Assembly: GCF_047511655.1 (NCBI RefSeq)
Contig: NC_133394.1
Coordinates: 111,622,343 to 111,686,342 of the forward strand
Source of the DNA: Castor canadensis
Lineage: Eukaryota; Chordata; Mammalia; Rodentia; Castoridae
Direction of reading: 5' to 3'
Length of the DNA: 64,000 bases
Shown: piece by piece, positions 55,520 to 64,000 of the stretch
Layout of the letters: every line of letters begins with the position of its first letter
How positions within the stretch are numbered: position 1 is the first letter of the stretch
Notes under the pieces: model-generated
Told to the model about the DNA's origin: nothing
The model's database searches: none
The model's input: only the letters and a program-made list of their open reading frames with translations
Made by a program: the position numbers and the translations under genes

Positions 55520-56439
55520 AAAACTTCCTTTTAAATAACTCTTCCATTAAAGATCAGGCGAACAGGCTTTCATTTCACCCAGGGTGCTCCTGGTTTACAC
55601 CTATTGTCCTGACATTATATATATTTTTTGCTGTCTAAAGTATCCCAAACTGGATGATAAATTATATAGGGACCCATAAGGAGTAATTCAGTACTGAGAT
55701 TGCTCAGAAAGCAGTGCCAAAAATGACACAAAGCCTGAGGGAGTGCAGCCCAAGAGGTTCTAGAGGAAATGTAGCTGCTACCACATAAATTGAAAAAGAA
55801 GAAAAGTTAAAAATAAACTAAGTATATAACTCAAGAGTGTAAACAAATAAAAAAAGAAAGCAATGAAACCAGAAGCTCCTGAGATAGAAAATAAACAGGA
55901 GATCTCAACCACAAAATAAAAATAAACTCTTAGGAAAATAATAAATGGTAACATTGACTAACCTCTGGCCTGTAAATCAAGTGGTACAAAAAAGTAAACA
56001 CAGTTTAAAAAAAAAAGAAAGAAAAGAAAAAAACACAAAAAACAAAACAAACCCCACCAAAAAACCAAACAAAGAAAAACAAAAAGTAAACACTTCACAA
56101 GAGAAACAACTAAGTATTGGATGGTGTTTAAGATATAGATGGAAGAGAAGATTTTCCAGAAAAAAAAAAGAAAAACAATTACTAAAATTAAGAAGAGGAG
56201 AACAATTTGATTTATAATAGAAATTGAGAAGGTGGCTAGAGGTTTTGCTCTAAAAAGACACCTGCCCAGGTGGTTTTCAAGTCAGCTCTGACAAATTTTC
56301 TAGAGCCAGTGGTTCCCATGGACTCGTCAGTCTGAGGTTGAACTCGGCTCTGTGTCACATTCACTGCTACATCATCTCGATGCTCTTAGGACCCATGTTT
56401 GTGTCACTTCCCATTGTTGATTTCTGAACATAAATATTT

Positions 56440-57010
56440 GTATATTCTAACAAGAAAAGTATCTACCTCCTCTACTTTCCTTTGTTCTCCTTCCTTCTTC
56501 CCTGCATCCAGTTGGTGTTACTTAGATCTGGACGTCTGGCCTGAGTTATTATGAACACACTTTCTCCTTCTCTTTTGCCCCTCCTCCCCTTATTATTAGC
56601 GTTTTCGACTTTACCAAGGTATTTGACTATCTTTAATTCCCCTTCTCTTGCTGTGTCTCCTACATTTATTTTTCTAATTGACCACTTCCTACCAAAGTAT
56701 TTTTAATGTGTATTGTAACTTGACAAACCTGAGATTTTACGTGCCTAAAAATATTTTTATTATAACTTTAGATTTGAATGAGGGCATGACAAGCTATAAA
56801 ACAAGATTCAAAATTCTTTTCAGTATTTTGTAAATACTATGTTGCTTTTGTTTTTACGGTAGCTATTGAGAAGTTTGATGTCAGTCTGATTCTTGTTCCT
56901 GTTTAGATCTGCTTTGTCTGGGAACTTAAAACTTCCCTCATCTTTGGTAAATTTTTTGTTGTGTTTAAATGTGGCTTTTTCTTTCTCTCCTACTTGGCTT
57001 TCTCTGAACC
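56440..57010. other. No gene or clear repeat recognised
   Basis: T/C-rich unique-looking sequence. Confidence 0.35.
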
Positions 57011-57014
57011 CTTT

Positions 57015-57181
57015 CACTTTTTATTTCGGTGCTGGGGATGGAACCCAAACGATGTGCTAATAGTCTGCCACTGAGCTACACGCTCAACCTCAGAGACTGT
57101 TTTTTTTGGTCATGGGAATTGAACCCAGGGCCTCGCATATGCTAGGAAAGCACTCTATGACTGAGTTACCTCCTCAGCCCC
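57015..57181 (-). repeat. Two ID SINEs in tandem, both reverse
   Basis: First copy 57015-57095 ('tgctggggatggaacccaaacg', 'ctgccactgagctacacgct'), second 57098-57181 ('gggaattgaacccagggcct', 'gcatatgctaggaaagcact'). Different mutations show two separate insertions. Confidence 0.8.
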
Positions 57182-57394
57182 ATCTGAACCTTTTGATACA
57201 GATCTTAGACTTGTGTGATGCCTATCTTCATCTTTTTTATTTTCTACCATCCTTTCTACTATTTCTCTTTTATGGGTCATGATTACATGGGTGTTCGGGT
57301 TCTTTACTTTTATCTTCCATAATACTTAGCTTTTCTTTTACATTTTCAATTTCGTTTTGTGATGCTTTCCAAACTCCTCAATCTTGACATGAAA

Positions 57395-57675
57395 AATTTA
57401 AGGGAGAAAAGATTTATTTTGCTCATGGTTTCAGTCCATCATGGCAGGGAGGGTGAGGCAGAGCACATCAGCTCACATCATGGCAGACACGAAGCAGAGA
57501 GGAACCAGGGGGGAACAGGGAACCAGTTAAAGGCAACCCCTAGTAACCTACTATGTCCAGTAAGGGGCTACTTCATAGTTGCCAGTGCTGCCTAAAAAAG
57601 TGCCACCAATTGGGGGCCAAGCATTGAACACACAAAGCCTGTAGGGGACATTTCATATTCAAACCATAACATGTA
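57395..57675 (-). mobile_element. MaLR-like LTR remnant, reverse (tentative)
   Basis: 'gaaaagatttattttgctcatggtttcagtcc', 'gcacatcagctcacatcatggcagac' and 'gtaggggacatttcatattcaaaccataac' follow the reversed LTR order but are strongly diverged. Confidence 0.45.
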
Positions 57676-57839
57676 CACATTTAAGGCTACATTTATACGA
57701 CTGCTTATTCCCTGGACTTTTTTCCCTAGTATTATAGTACTTTTCTTTCTAGTATCTGATATCTCCACTTGGTCCTAGTTTATTTTGATAATGCTCCTAT
57801 CTTCCTTTGAAGAGACAGGGTCGGAGGACTCCAGAAATA

Positions 57840-58260
57840 CTGAAGTAATTTAGAGGAAAGGACAATGAGAAACAACACTGGAAAGGTAGCCAGGGGCCAG
57901 ATTATAAAGGGCTCTGTAGGCAACAGGTTTTGAATTTTATTGTTAGAAAACCATGAAGGGGGTTTGGAGCAGGGTAGCAATTTTATCTAGTTTACATTTA
58001 AGAAGAATCACTAGCTGCTCTGTGAACAAACTATATGGGGGAAGGACAGAAGCAGGGAAACCATATGGGTTTTGCAATAGTGCAAGAGGGACGTGATGCT
58101 GTGGACTCAGGTGGTGGAGGAGGTGATGGATGGATGGGATGGTACAGCTGATAGGACTTGCTCATGAATTGGATTTTAGGTATGAGACAGGGAAAAGACT
58201 AGGATAACTCCAAGGTTTTGGTCTAAGCAAGAGCAAGAATGGTGATACAATTTACTTCGA
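57840..58260. repeat. Ancient dispersed repeat, family unassigned
   Basis: 'ggtagccaggggccagattataaagggctctgtagg', 'aagaatcactagctgctctgtg' and 'aggataactccaaggttttggtctaagcaag' are familiar mammalian repeat text that I cannot assign to a family from memory. Confidence 0.45.
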
Positions 58261-58429
58261 TGTTTAGCATGACCTTAATATATTTAAGTGAGGATGGTAA
58301 GTTCTTAGATGTATGTATCCAGAATCCAGAAAAAAGGCAGGAGCTGAAGAGAAGTTTTAAATTTAACAATGAAGTAAATACAGAAGAACTAAACCGTAGG
58401 ATACACCTACATTTAAAAGTTGGAAAGAA

Positions 58430-58561
58430 CCAGGCATGGTGATAAACACATGTAATCCCAGCTCCTGGGAGCCTGAGGCAGGAAGATCACGAGTTCAAGG
58501 CCAGTCTAGGCTATATACTGAGATCCTACTTAAAAGAAACAAACTAACAAAAACAACAACA
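58430..58561 (+). repeat. B1 SINE
   Basis: 'accaggcatggtgataaaca', 'gtaatcccagctcctgggag' and an (AAC)-rich tail. Confidence 0.82.
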
Positions 58562-58569
58562 AAAAAACC

Positions 58570-59645
58570 ACTTAAAAAACCAAGTTAGAAAGATATTTCA
58601 CAATGTAGATGAAAAAAAATGTAGATATACTTAACACTAATGAACTGTGCAATAAAAATGGTAAAGATATATTTACAATTTTGTATTTTTTATAAACTGT
58701 CCTCATCATGTTAAAAAAAAAAACAACAGAAAAGTTGAAGAATACAATAAAAGAAAGTATAATGCAGCCAGGGTAATAAAATGTATTAAGAATGACATCT
58801 TAAAATGGATGGAAGAGAAAGGGCAAATGGAGACTGATGGTGATCCCTTGGGTCTTCATGCCATGGAGATGGTTGGTGTCTTGACAAATGGTTTCACCAG
58901 AGTAATGAGAATTAAGCCTGATCAGAGTACTTCAAGAAAGAAAGTGGGTGCTGAGTGGAGGGGGTGAAGTCAGTGTAGATAACTCTTGAAGGAATTTTGC
59001 TGTAAGTACCAAACATGGAATGGTAGATCTGGGAAGTTTGTAGAATGGGAGATTAAAAATAGTTGGTGTGCATGCAAGTGGCAACAAACCAACTGAGCAA
59101 AAATGACTCAGGAATGACTGTGAGGCTAATTGCAGGAGTCTTTTTTCATAGACGGGATGAATAGGATACTGGTCTCAACTAGATAGTATGGCAGGGTACA
59201 TGGTTCATGCTAAATAGGAAGAAAGAAATTGCAGTGAAGGAAAGAAAAGCCAAGAGGAGGAAGGATAAAGGTCTCAGTAAAGAGGTGTGCAATACCTTGG
59301 GAAAGGTTGAGTATGGAGTGACCAGGAAACTGTTAAGGACTGCCCCCCAGAGCTGTGAGCCCAATCATCAGGCCCATGAATTTGCAGTGAAGTGTTCTCC
59401 ATCCATATGCAGCTGTTTGGGTATTGAGGCAGAGTAGTTAGAGTAAGCAAGAATCAAGTTCTCAGTTCAGAGGAGACAAAACAATTCAGGGAATGAGCAA
59501 GGACCATGATGTCTGTACTAAATAGAGGGTGATGGAATTATAGGTCAGGGATAGGTGACAGAATCATTGAGACTGAGCCAAAACATTGCTGGAAACGGTA
59601 TGATAGAGTAACCCGGAAAGAGGGGTAAGCAGGGTGCTGGAATTG
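58570..59645. other. No gene recognised; possibly old repeat
   Basis: G/A-rich on the plus strand, likely continuing the unassigned old repeat. No exon is supported. Confidence 0.35.
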
Positions 59646-59652
59646 AGGGATT

Positions 59653-59776
59653 TATTTGTTTGAGACTGTCTTTCTATGTTGCCCAGGCTGGCCTCAGACT
59701 CCTGGGCGCCAGCAATTTTCTTGCCTCAGCTTTCTAAGTAGTGGGGGCTAAAGGTATACACCACCACGCCTGGCTA
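59653..59776 (-). repeat. B1/Alu-like SINE, reverse
   Basis: 'gagactgtctttctatgttgcccaggctggcctc' and 'acaccaccacgcctggct'. 7SL-derived monomer in reverse. Confidence 0.8.
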
Positions 59777-59789
59777 GCATGAACTTTTG

Positions 59790-60395
59790 AAGGTAACAGA
59801 TCTATAGCATGTCCTTAAGGAACTAAAAGTTGAGTCTCATTCAGTCATGAAATCTGTTTTCTGAGTCAAATTCTTAAATTAGGATTGTTAACCATGATTG
59901 CACATTAAAATTATCTAGAGAATTTAAAATTCAAAACAAAAACAAGACCATATCTCATCTGCAAGGTTTTCATGTATTTGGTCTAGGGATTCAGACACAA
60001 GGTTTTCATTAAAATTCTCCAGGTAACTACTATGTGCCAGTATGGTCACTAACCATTGGTATAAGAAAATAAGTGACATGAAAATACTGATGACAGAACT
60101 AATGGTAGAATGATGGACAATAAAGTCACATGCTAGAGCCTTCTGAGAACTGGGATGGTGTGAGATCAGATGTGTGACAAATGGCAATAAGGTGGAGAGA
60201 TAGGTAGCATAATCTATGGTAATTATTGTTCTCAACAAAAGACATTTAGACATGTGTTTATGCATTTGTAGATAGATTACCAACAGAAACTTTGACTTCA
60301 TTTCTTACATTTTCAACTAACTGGACATTAAAAAAAGGATGCCTAGCACCTAAGTTCAGGGATTTCTCCAAATCCCACCACAATAAAGTTAGATT
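59790..60395. other. No gene or clear repeat recognised
   Basis: AT-rich unique-looking sequence. A 125-codon minus-strand frame at 59924-60301 has no domain. Confidence 0.35.
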
Positions 60396-60413
60396 TTAAA
60401 AACTCTTATTTTA

Positions 60414-60882
60414 TAGCTAGCATTTGTTGCCCTCAACGCAGAGAAACTAAAGCAGATACCTTAAAAGCAACTGAGGCCAATAGGAAAAGGGGAACAGGAA
60501 CTACAGAAAAGGCTAGATCAAAAAGAATTAAGCTAGAAGGTAACACCCACGCACAGGAAATCAATGTGAGTCAACTCCCTGTATAGCTATCCTTATCTCA
60601 ACCAGCAAAAACCCTTGTTCCTTCCTATTATTGCTTATACTCTCTCTACAACAAAATTAGAAATAAGGGCAAAATAGTTTCTGCTGGGTATTGGGGGGGG
60701 GAGAGGGAGGAGGAGGAGTGGGTGGTAAGGGAGGGGGTGGGGGCAGGGGGGAGAAATGAACCAAGGGAGGAGGAGGAGTGGGTGGTAAGGGAGGGGGTGG
60801 GGGCAGGGGGGAGAAATGAACCAAGCCCTGTATGCACATATGAATAATAAAAGGAAAAAAAAAATTAAAAAATTAAAAAAAA
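60414..60882 (+). mobile_element. 5'-truncated young L1 (3'UTR only) with 17-bp TSD
   Basis: Begins tagctagcatttgttgccc, matching 23212 onward of the full-length L1, and ends in an A-rich tail after the same 'gtatgcacatatgaataataaaa' end. The direct repeat taaaaactcttatttta at 60397-60413 and 60883-60899 is perfect over 17 bp. The insertion keeps only the last part of the 3'UTR. It differs from the full copy at scattered positions and by a 60-bp tandem duplication in the G-rich tract. Confidence 0.93.
60704..60823 (+). repeat. 60-bp tandem duplication in the L1 G-rich tract
   Basis: The block containing ggtggtaagggagggggtgg is present twice, at 60721-60765 and 60781-60825, with exact 60-bp spacing. 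The full-length L1 has a single copy. Each unit contains several runs of three or more G. Confidence 0.93.
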
Positions 60883-61164
60883 TAAAAACTCTTATTTTAG
60901 AAATTGTAAGATATTCATGAGAGAAAATAAATTGGTACATTTATTGGTAAATCTATATCAATCTCCATAATTTAAAATTATTTAAAACATCCATGAAAGA
61001 TCTGAACATTCAGTATTTTAAGAGAAAACTAGTTTTTTTAAAAAAAATTATGGTATCATGGTTATGAAACTAACAATTATGGCAAGTTATACATTTTTTA
61101 ATTACAGGAAATATTAAAAGTGAAATGTCAACAAAATATGTCTTGCTCTTGCTTTGGGGGAAAG

Positions 61165-62484
61165 GTGGGGACAAATAATTTTTACTTTATTTATACATAT
61201 TCATTACAAGATTTTCCATATGACATTGCAAATAGTCCCATTTCTTTTGTACTTTGCTACCATATGCGAATACACTGAAAGGAGATGGGATACATAAAAT
61301 GACAAAGATGGTGGGAAAGTAAGCCACCCTCCACCCAACACCAGGAGTTACTGCACAGCACCTAGTTGTAGGGAAAGAGCACTGCCCTCCTCAAGTGCTC
61401 ATACACACAAACTCCACTTCTCAAAACACAAGAAGGAAAATGTGTCACAAGCAACTGACCTGTCACTTTCCCATGATCCTTTTTAAGTTCTTTTGAATAA
61501 TAAAATCTATTACAACAGGATGTTCTTTAAATATGTGTGGCTAAGCACGATTAATTTTTGTATCTGACATTCTACTTTATACTTCTGTTCTTTTATTAAT
61601 ACACGTATACACCTAAATTCTTTAAAATTACAACCTTGAAAATAAATTGCAAAAAGCTGTTTTCAATTATATGTCATGGGCCAGTGTTCACAGACTGCTC
61701 TGAAAGACTGCTAAAATACAACATACAGGATTAGAAGCAAAAATTAGGTATGACTGAATGTATACTACAATTTTAACAAAATGTCTTCCCATATTTGCCC
61801 CATGCTTTCATATTCTGAAATTTAAGACACTGAGGAATTTCATTTATTAAAAAATGTCTTAAATTTCTGTTCTACTGTAAGGAAACTGAATATAGCTTTT
61901 AGCTTGGTTTTAAAAGAATGTGTACTACGTGAAGAGCCCATGCAACAGATAAAATAACATTGTATTTAATATATAAATGTCTTTCCTATCACATTTTTTA
62001 GTTTGCAATGATTAATTACTCTTAGTAATAACTGTTTTTACCAAGACTTCCGATATTAGGCCAGTCTTGAATACCCCTTGATGACAGGCAGCAAGCATAT
62101 GACTAATTTTGCATCTGGAAGGAAGAGGCATGGCAGCACAGCAGCAGAGCTGTTATGGGTTATAACCCAGCAGAGACATGCGTTATAATGCAGGCATGGC
62201 ACCCAAACACTTTAGCAACAGTCAGACATCGTGGATCATTAAGAAACAGATTATTAAGGTAGAATGTACAAAACATTATATTAATTCACAGTATAAACAC
62301 ATTTTAAGGAATAATTTAGGTCAGGAATAATAAAATATCGACATTGCATCAGTTAAGCAGTATTAATATATATTTTGTTCTGTCATATATATGAAAATAT
62401 ACACATGGAGTTCTTTTAAACTGAACTTTTTTTTACATAAATATTCACTGATTTCAATAAAAGTTGACAGAGGTAGAATTTGTG
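61165..62484 (-). other. Candidate 3'UTR of the minus-strand terminal exon
   Basis: About 1.3 kb of AT-rich sequence free of SINEs and L1, an unusual stretch in this window. It follows the stop codon at 62485-62487 on the minus strand. Minus-strand AATAAA signals (TTTATT on plus) occur at 61843-61848, 61592-61597 and 61186-61191. The last would give a 3'UTR of about 1.3 kb. The repeat gap fits selection against insertions in a transcript end, but that is inference. Confidence 0.45.
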
Positions 62485-62588
62485 TCATTGTTCATGATTT
62501 GCAGGCACAAGTACTTCAACTATTTCATTAATGATGTGTTCTTTTAACGACTCACACGGGAACTCACTGAAAGCCATCATTCTGAAAA
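62485..62588 (-). CDS. Candidate terminal coding exon of an unidentified gene
   Basis: On the minus strand, CTTTCCCCTCCCCAG forms a good polypyrimidine tract and acceptor ending at 62589. The following 104 bases are open in one frame to TGA (62487-62485). The frame reads from FRMMAFSEFPCESL through a helical-looking, acidic segment to VEVLVPANHEQ and stop. The first complete codon after the acceptor is TTC (two leftover bases TT), so the exon would start in phase. A second AG five bases on gives an alternative acceptor at 62581. Balanced amino-acid composition, splice signal and a downstream repeat-free 3'UTR-like region support it. I do not recognise the protein. The rest of the gene would lie to the right, beyond the window. 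Confidence 0.5.
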
Positions 62589-62849
62589 CTGGGGAGGGGA
62601 AAGATGGGTTAAGAAAAAAATAAGTTACTCAGCAAGGTTACTCAGTATACTCATAAAAAACTAAAATTCAATGTTTTAAATGATAGTCTCTAATAAAACC
62701 TTATGCCCTTATATCCAGTTATAGTTAAAAAGCACCGTTCTAGCTCTTAAAGAAGTACTATCCTATATTTTAAAATAAAAACATGACTTTGGCATACTTA
62801 TTCATGTTTTCTCAGGAAGTATGTGTGATCTCATGATATAAGAGGAAAT

Positions 62850-63570
62850 ACATATTTGATCTCTGCCCCTGGTTCCTGGCACAAGTTCCTAATGGTAAGA
62901 GTGTCTCTGCATGCTAATGAGATGACGAGGGGTTTCAGCATGGGTTCTGCTCCCCAGAAACACCAAGCCATGAGCAGTGGTGGGAAGAAGGTTAATAGTC
63001 TGAGTTGATCACCAATGACCAATGATTTAGTCAGTTGCACCTACGTAATAAAACCTCCATAAAACCCCAAAGGAACTGGGTTTGGGAAGCTTCCAGACAG
63101 CCGAGCATTTGGAGGTGCTTGGAGTTGCACCTGCAGAGGGCATGGAAACTGTGCATCCTCCCCCAAATTTGCCCTTCCATCTGGCTGTTTATCCGTACTC
63201 TGTGTAATAAATGGGTAAAACATAGTAAAGTATTTCCTAGAGTTCTGTGAGCTCCTAGCAAATGAATCAAACCTGGGGTGGGTTTTGTGGGAACCTGTTC
63301 TTACAGCAGGTAAGTCAAAAGCACAAGTCACAACCTAGACCTTACAGCTGGCATCTGAAATAGAAGATAGGGCCCTGTGGGGCTGGGCCCCTTACCTGTG
63401 TGACCTATCTCCAGGGAAATAGCTTCTAAGAATGGAACTAAACTATAGGACACCTAGTTGGTGTATGATAGAGAATGTGGTATCATAGTGTTGTGCTGAG
63501 GGTGTGAGATAGCAGGAAAAACACAGGAACACAGGGTGTTTCTATTTCAAGTCTCATGTATTAGATACAA
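62850..63570 (+). mobile_element. Old retroviral-type LTR remnant (probable)
   Basis: Segments 'aataaaacctccataaaaccccaaagg', 'gcagagggcatggaaactg', 'ccatctggctgtttatcc', 'cctagagttctgtgagctcc' and 'gggcccct ... gacctatctcc' follow the order of a common ancient mammalian LTR. The polyadenylation-like aataaa near 63207 fits. It would lie in an intron of the inferred minus-strand gene. Boundaries and family are uncertain. Confidence 0.45.
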
Positions 63571-63599
63571 CAGCAAAAAAATATGAACAAAACTTAGGA

Positions 63600-63651
63600 T
63601 ACATATATATACACAAATTAGGATATATATATGTATGTACACACACACACA
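63600..63651 (+). repeat. (TA)n/(CA)n microsatellite
   Basis: Alternating ta and ca units (atatatatgtatgtacacacacacac) before the reversed composite SINE. Confidence 0.75.
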
Positions 63652-63896
63652 TGGCCCTTTTGCTTTATTTTTAGATAGGGTGTCATGCTTTTGCCCGGAG
63701 CCAGCCTTAGACCATGATCCTCCCACCTATGCCCCCCAAGTAACTGGGCCTACAGGTATGTACCACTAAACACAGCTTATCTGTTGAGATGGGGGAGGGG
63801 GGGTTTGCACCAACTTTTTTGCTCTGGTTGGCTGCAAACTGTGATCCTCCCAATCTCTCCCTTCAGAATAGCTAGAATTATAGGTGTGAGCACCTG
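63652..63896 (-). repeat. Composite SINE, reverse, ID arm missing
   Basis: Two reversed B1-like units ('gatagggtgtcatgcttttg', 'taactgggcctacaggtatg' and 'tagctagaattataggtgtg'). The ID arm is absent apart from 'gcccttttgctttattttt'. Confidence 0.7.
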
Positions 63897-64000
63897 GGGT
63901 ACATATATTTTAAGTATTAGAGAGACACTAATCTGAGAAACTATTTCATGGTGAGCAGTTCATTTCTGAGTGCTTATTAGGGAAATCTTTTAAAACTAAT

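Larger units (their letters stand above)
54170..56260 (+). repeat. Ancient L1 fragments, interrupted by SINEs
   Basis: 54170-54760 reads as L1 ORF2 3' text ('cagctcaagatggatgacgac', 'gaatattatttatcaataaa', 'catgctgagtgaaagaaact'). 54770-55025 and 55250-55425 carry internal ORF2 text ('tctcatagtgggagactttgg', 'gaaaattaacaaagttgatc', 'actacaaaacaataaatttc'). The part beyond 55550 is less certain. SINEs at 55031 and 55428 interrupt it. No frame survives. Confidence 0.6.

Noticed and set aside
60635-60940. Minus-strand frames with repeated Pro-rich blocks
   Set aside because: They translate the complement of the duplicated G-rich L1 tract; the repeat in protein mirrors the 60-bp DNA duplication.

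Overview
The window is nuclear DNA from a placental mammal, almost certainly a rodent outside the mouse/rat group. It is dominated by interspersed repeats. BC1/ID-type tRNA-derived SINEs, B1 (7SL-derived) SINEs and composites with one or two B1-like units joined to an ID-like tail are everywhere, over a background of old MIR, L2, MaLR-type LTR and DNA-transposon remnants. The abundant ID-like unit and the B1+ID composites suggest a castorid (beaver-like) or sciurid-like lineage. That placement is inferred from repeat types only; no species-specific gene was recognised.

The only complete protein-coding unit is a full-length LINE-1 (about 16576-23646, + strand). It has a GC-rich 5'UTR, an intact 400-codon ORF1 (18042-19244), an intact 1272-codon ORF2 (19295-23113), a G-rich 3'UTR, a poly(A) tail and perfect 14-bp target-site duplications. 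A 5'-truncated relative lies at 60414-60882 with perfect 17-bp duplications, so this L1 family has moved recently in this lineage.

Two pieces of host genes are suggested, both on the minus strand. A CpG island (about 50330-51500) has a consensus splice donor at its left part, which fits a first exon (ending at 50954) of a gene running left. At 62485-62588 there is a short terminal-exon candidate, with polypyrimidine tract and acceptor, 31 codons from the first in-frame ATG and a stop codon, followed by about 1.3 kb of AT-rich repeat-free sequence that looks like a 3'UTR. The window would then hold the end of one gene and the start of the next, in tandem. I could not name either gene.

Layout: 1-1.2 kb unique; 1.2-3.6 kb an old L2 with nested retroposons; 3.7-8.3 kb SINEs, an old L1 piece, a hAT-like element, MIR and a MaLR LTR; 8.3-14 kb mostly unique or unclassifiable old repeat with a Tigger-like element; 14-16.5 kb composite SINEs and L2; 16.6-23.6 kb the young L1; 23.7-24 kb a polypurine tract; 24-28 kb mostly unique with a minus-strand LTR; 28-33 kb old L1, SINEs and microsatellites; 33-41 kb LTRs, L2, old L1 and MIR; 41-49 kb SINEs and MIR; 50.3-51.5 kb the CpG island; 52-60 kb SINEs and old L1; 60.4-60.9 kb the truncated young L1; 61.2-62.6 kb the terminal exon and 3'UTR candidate; 62.8-63.9 kb an old LTR and a composite SINE. 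Other long reading frames fall in repeats, low-complexity sequence or the CpG island and are not supported as genes. No tRNA, rRNA, CRISPR or prokaryotic-type feature was seen.
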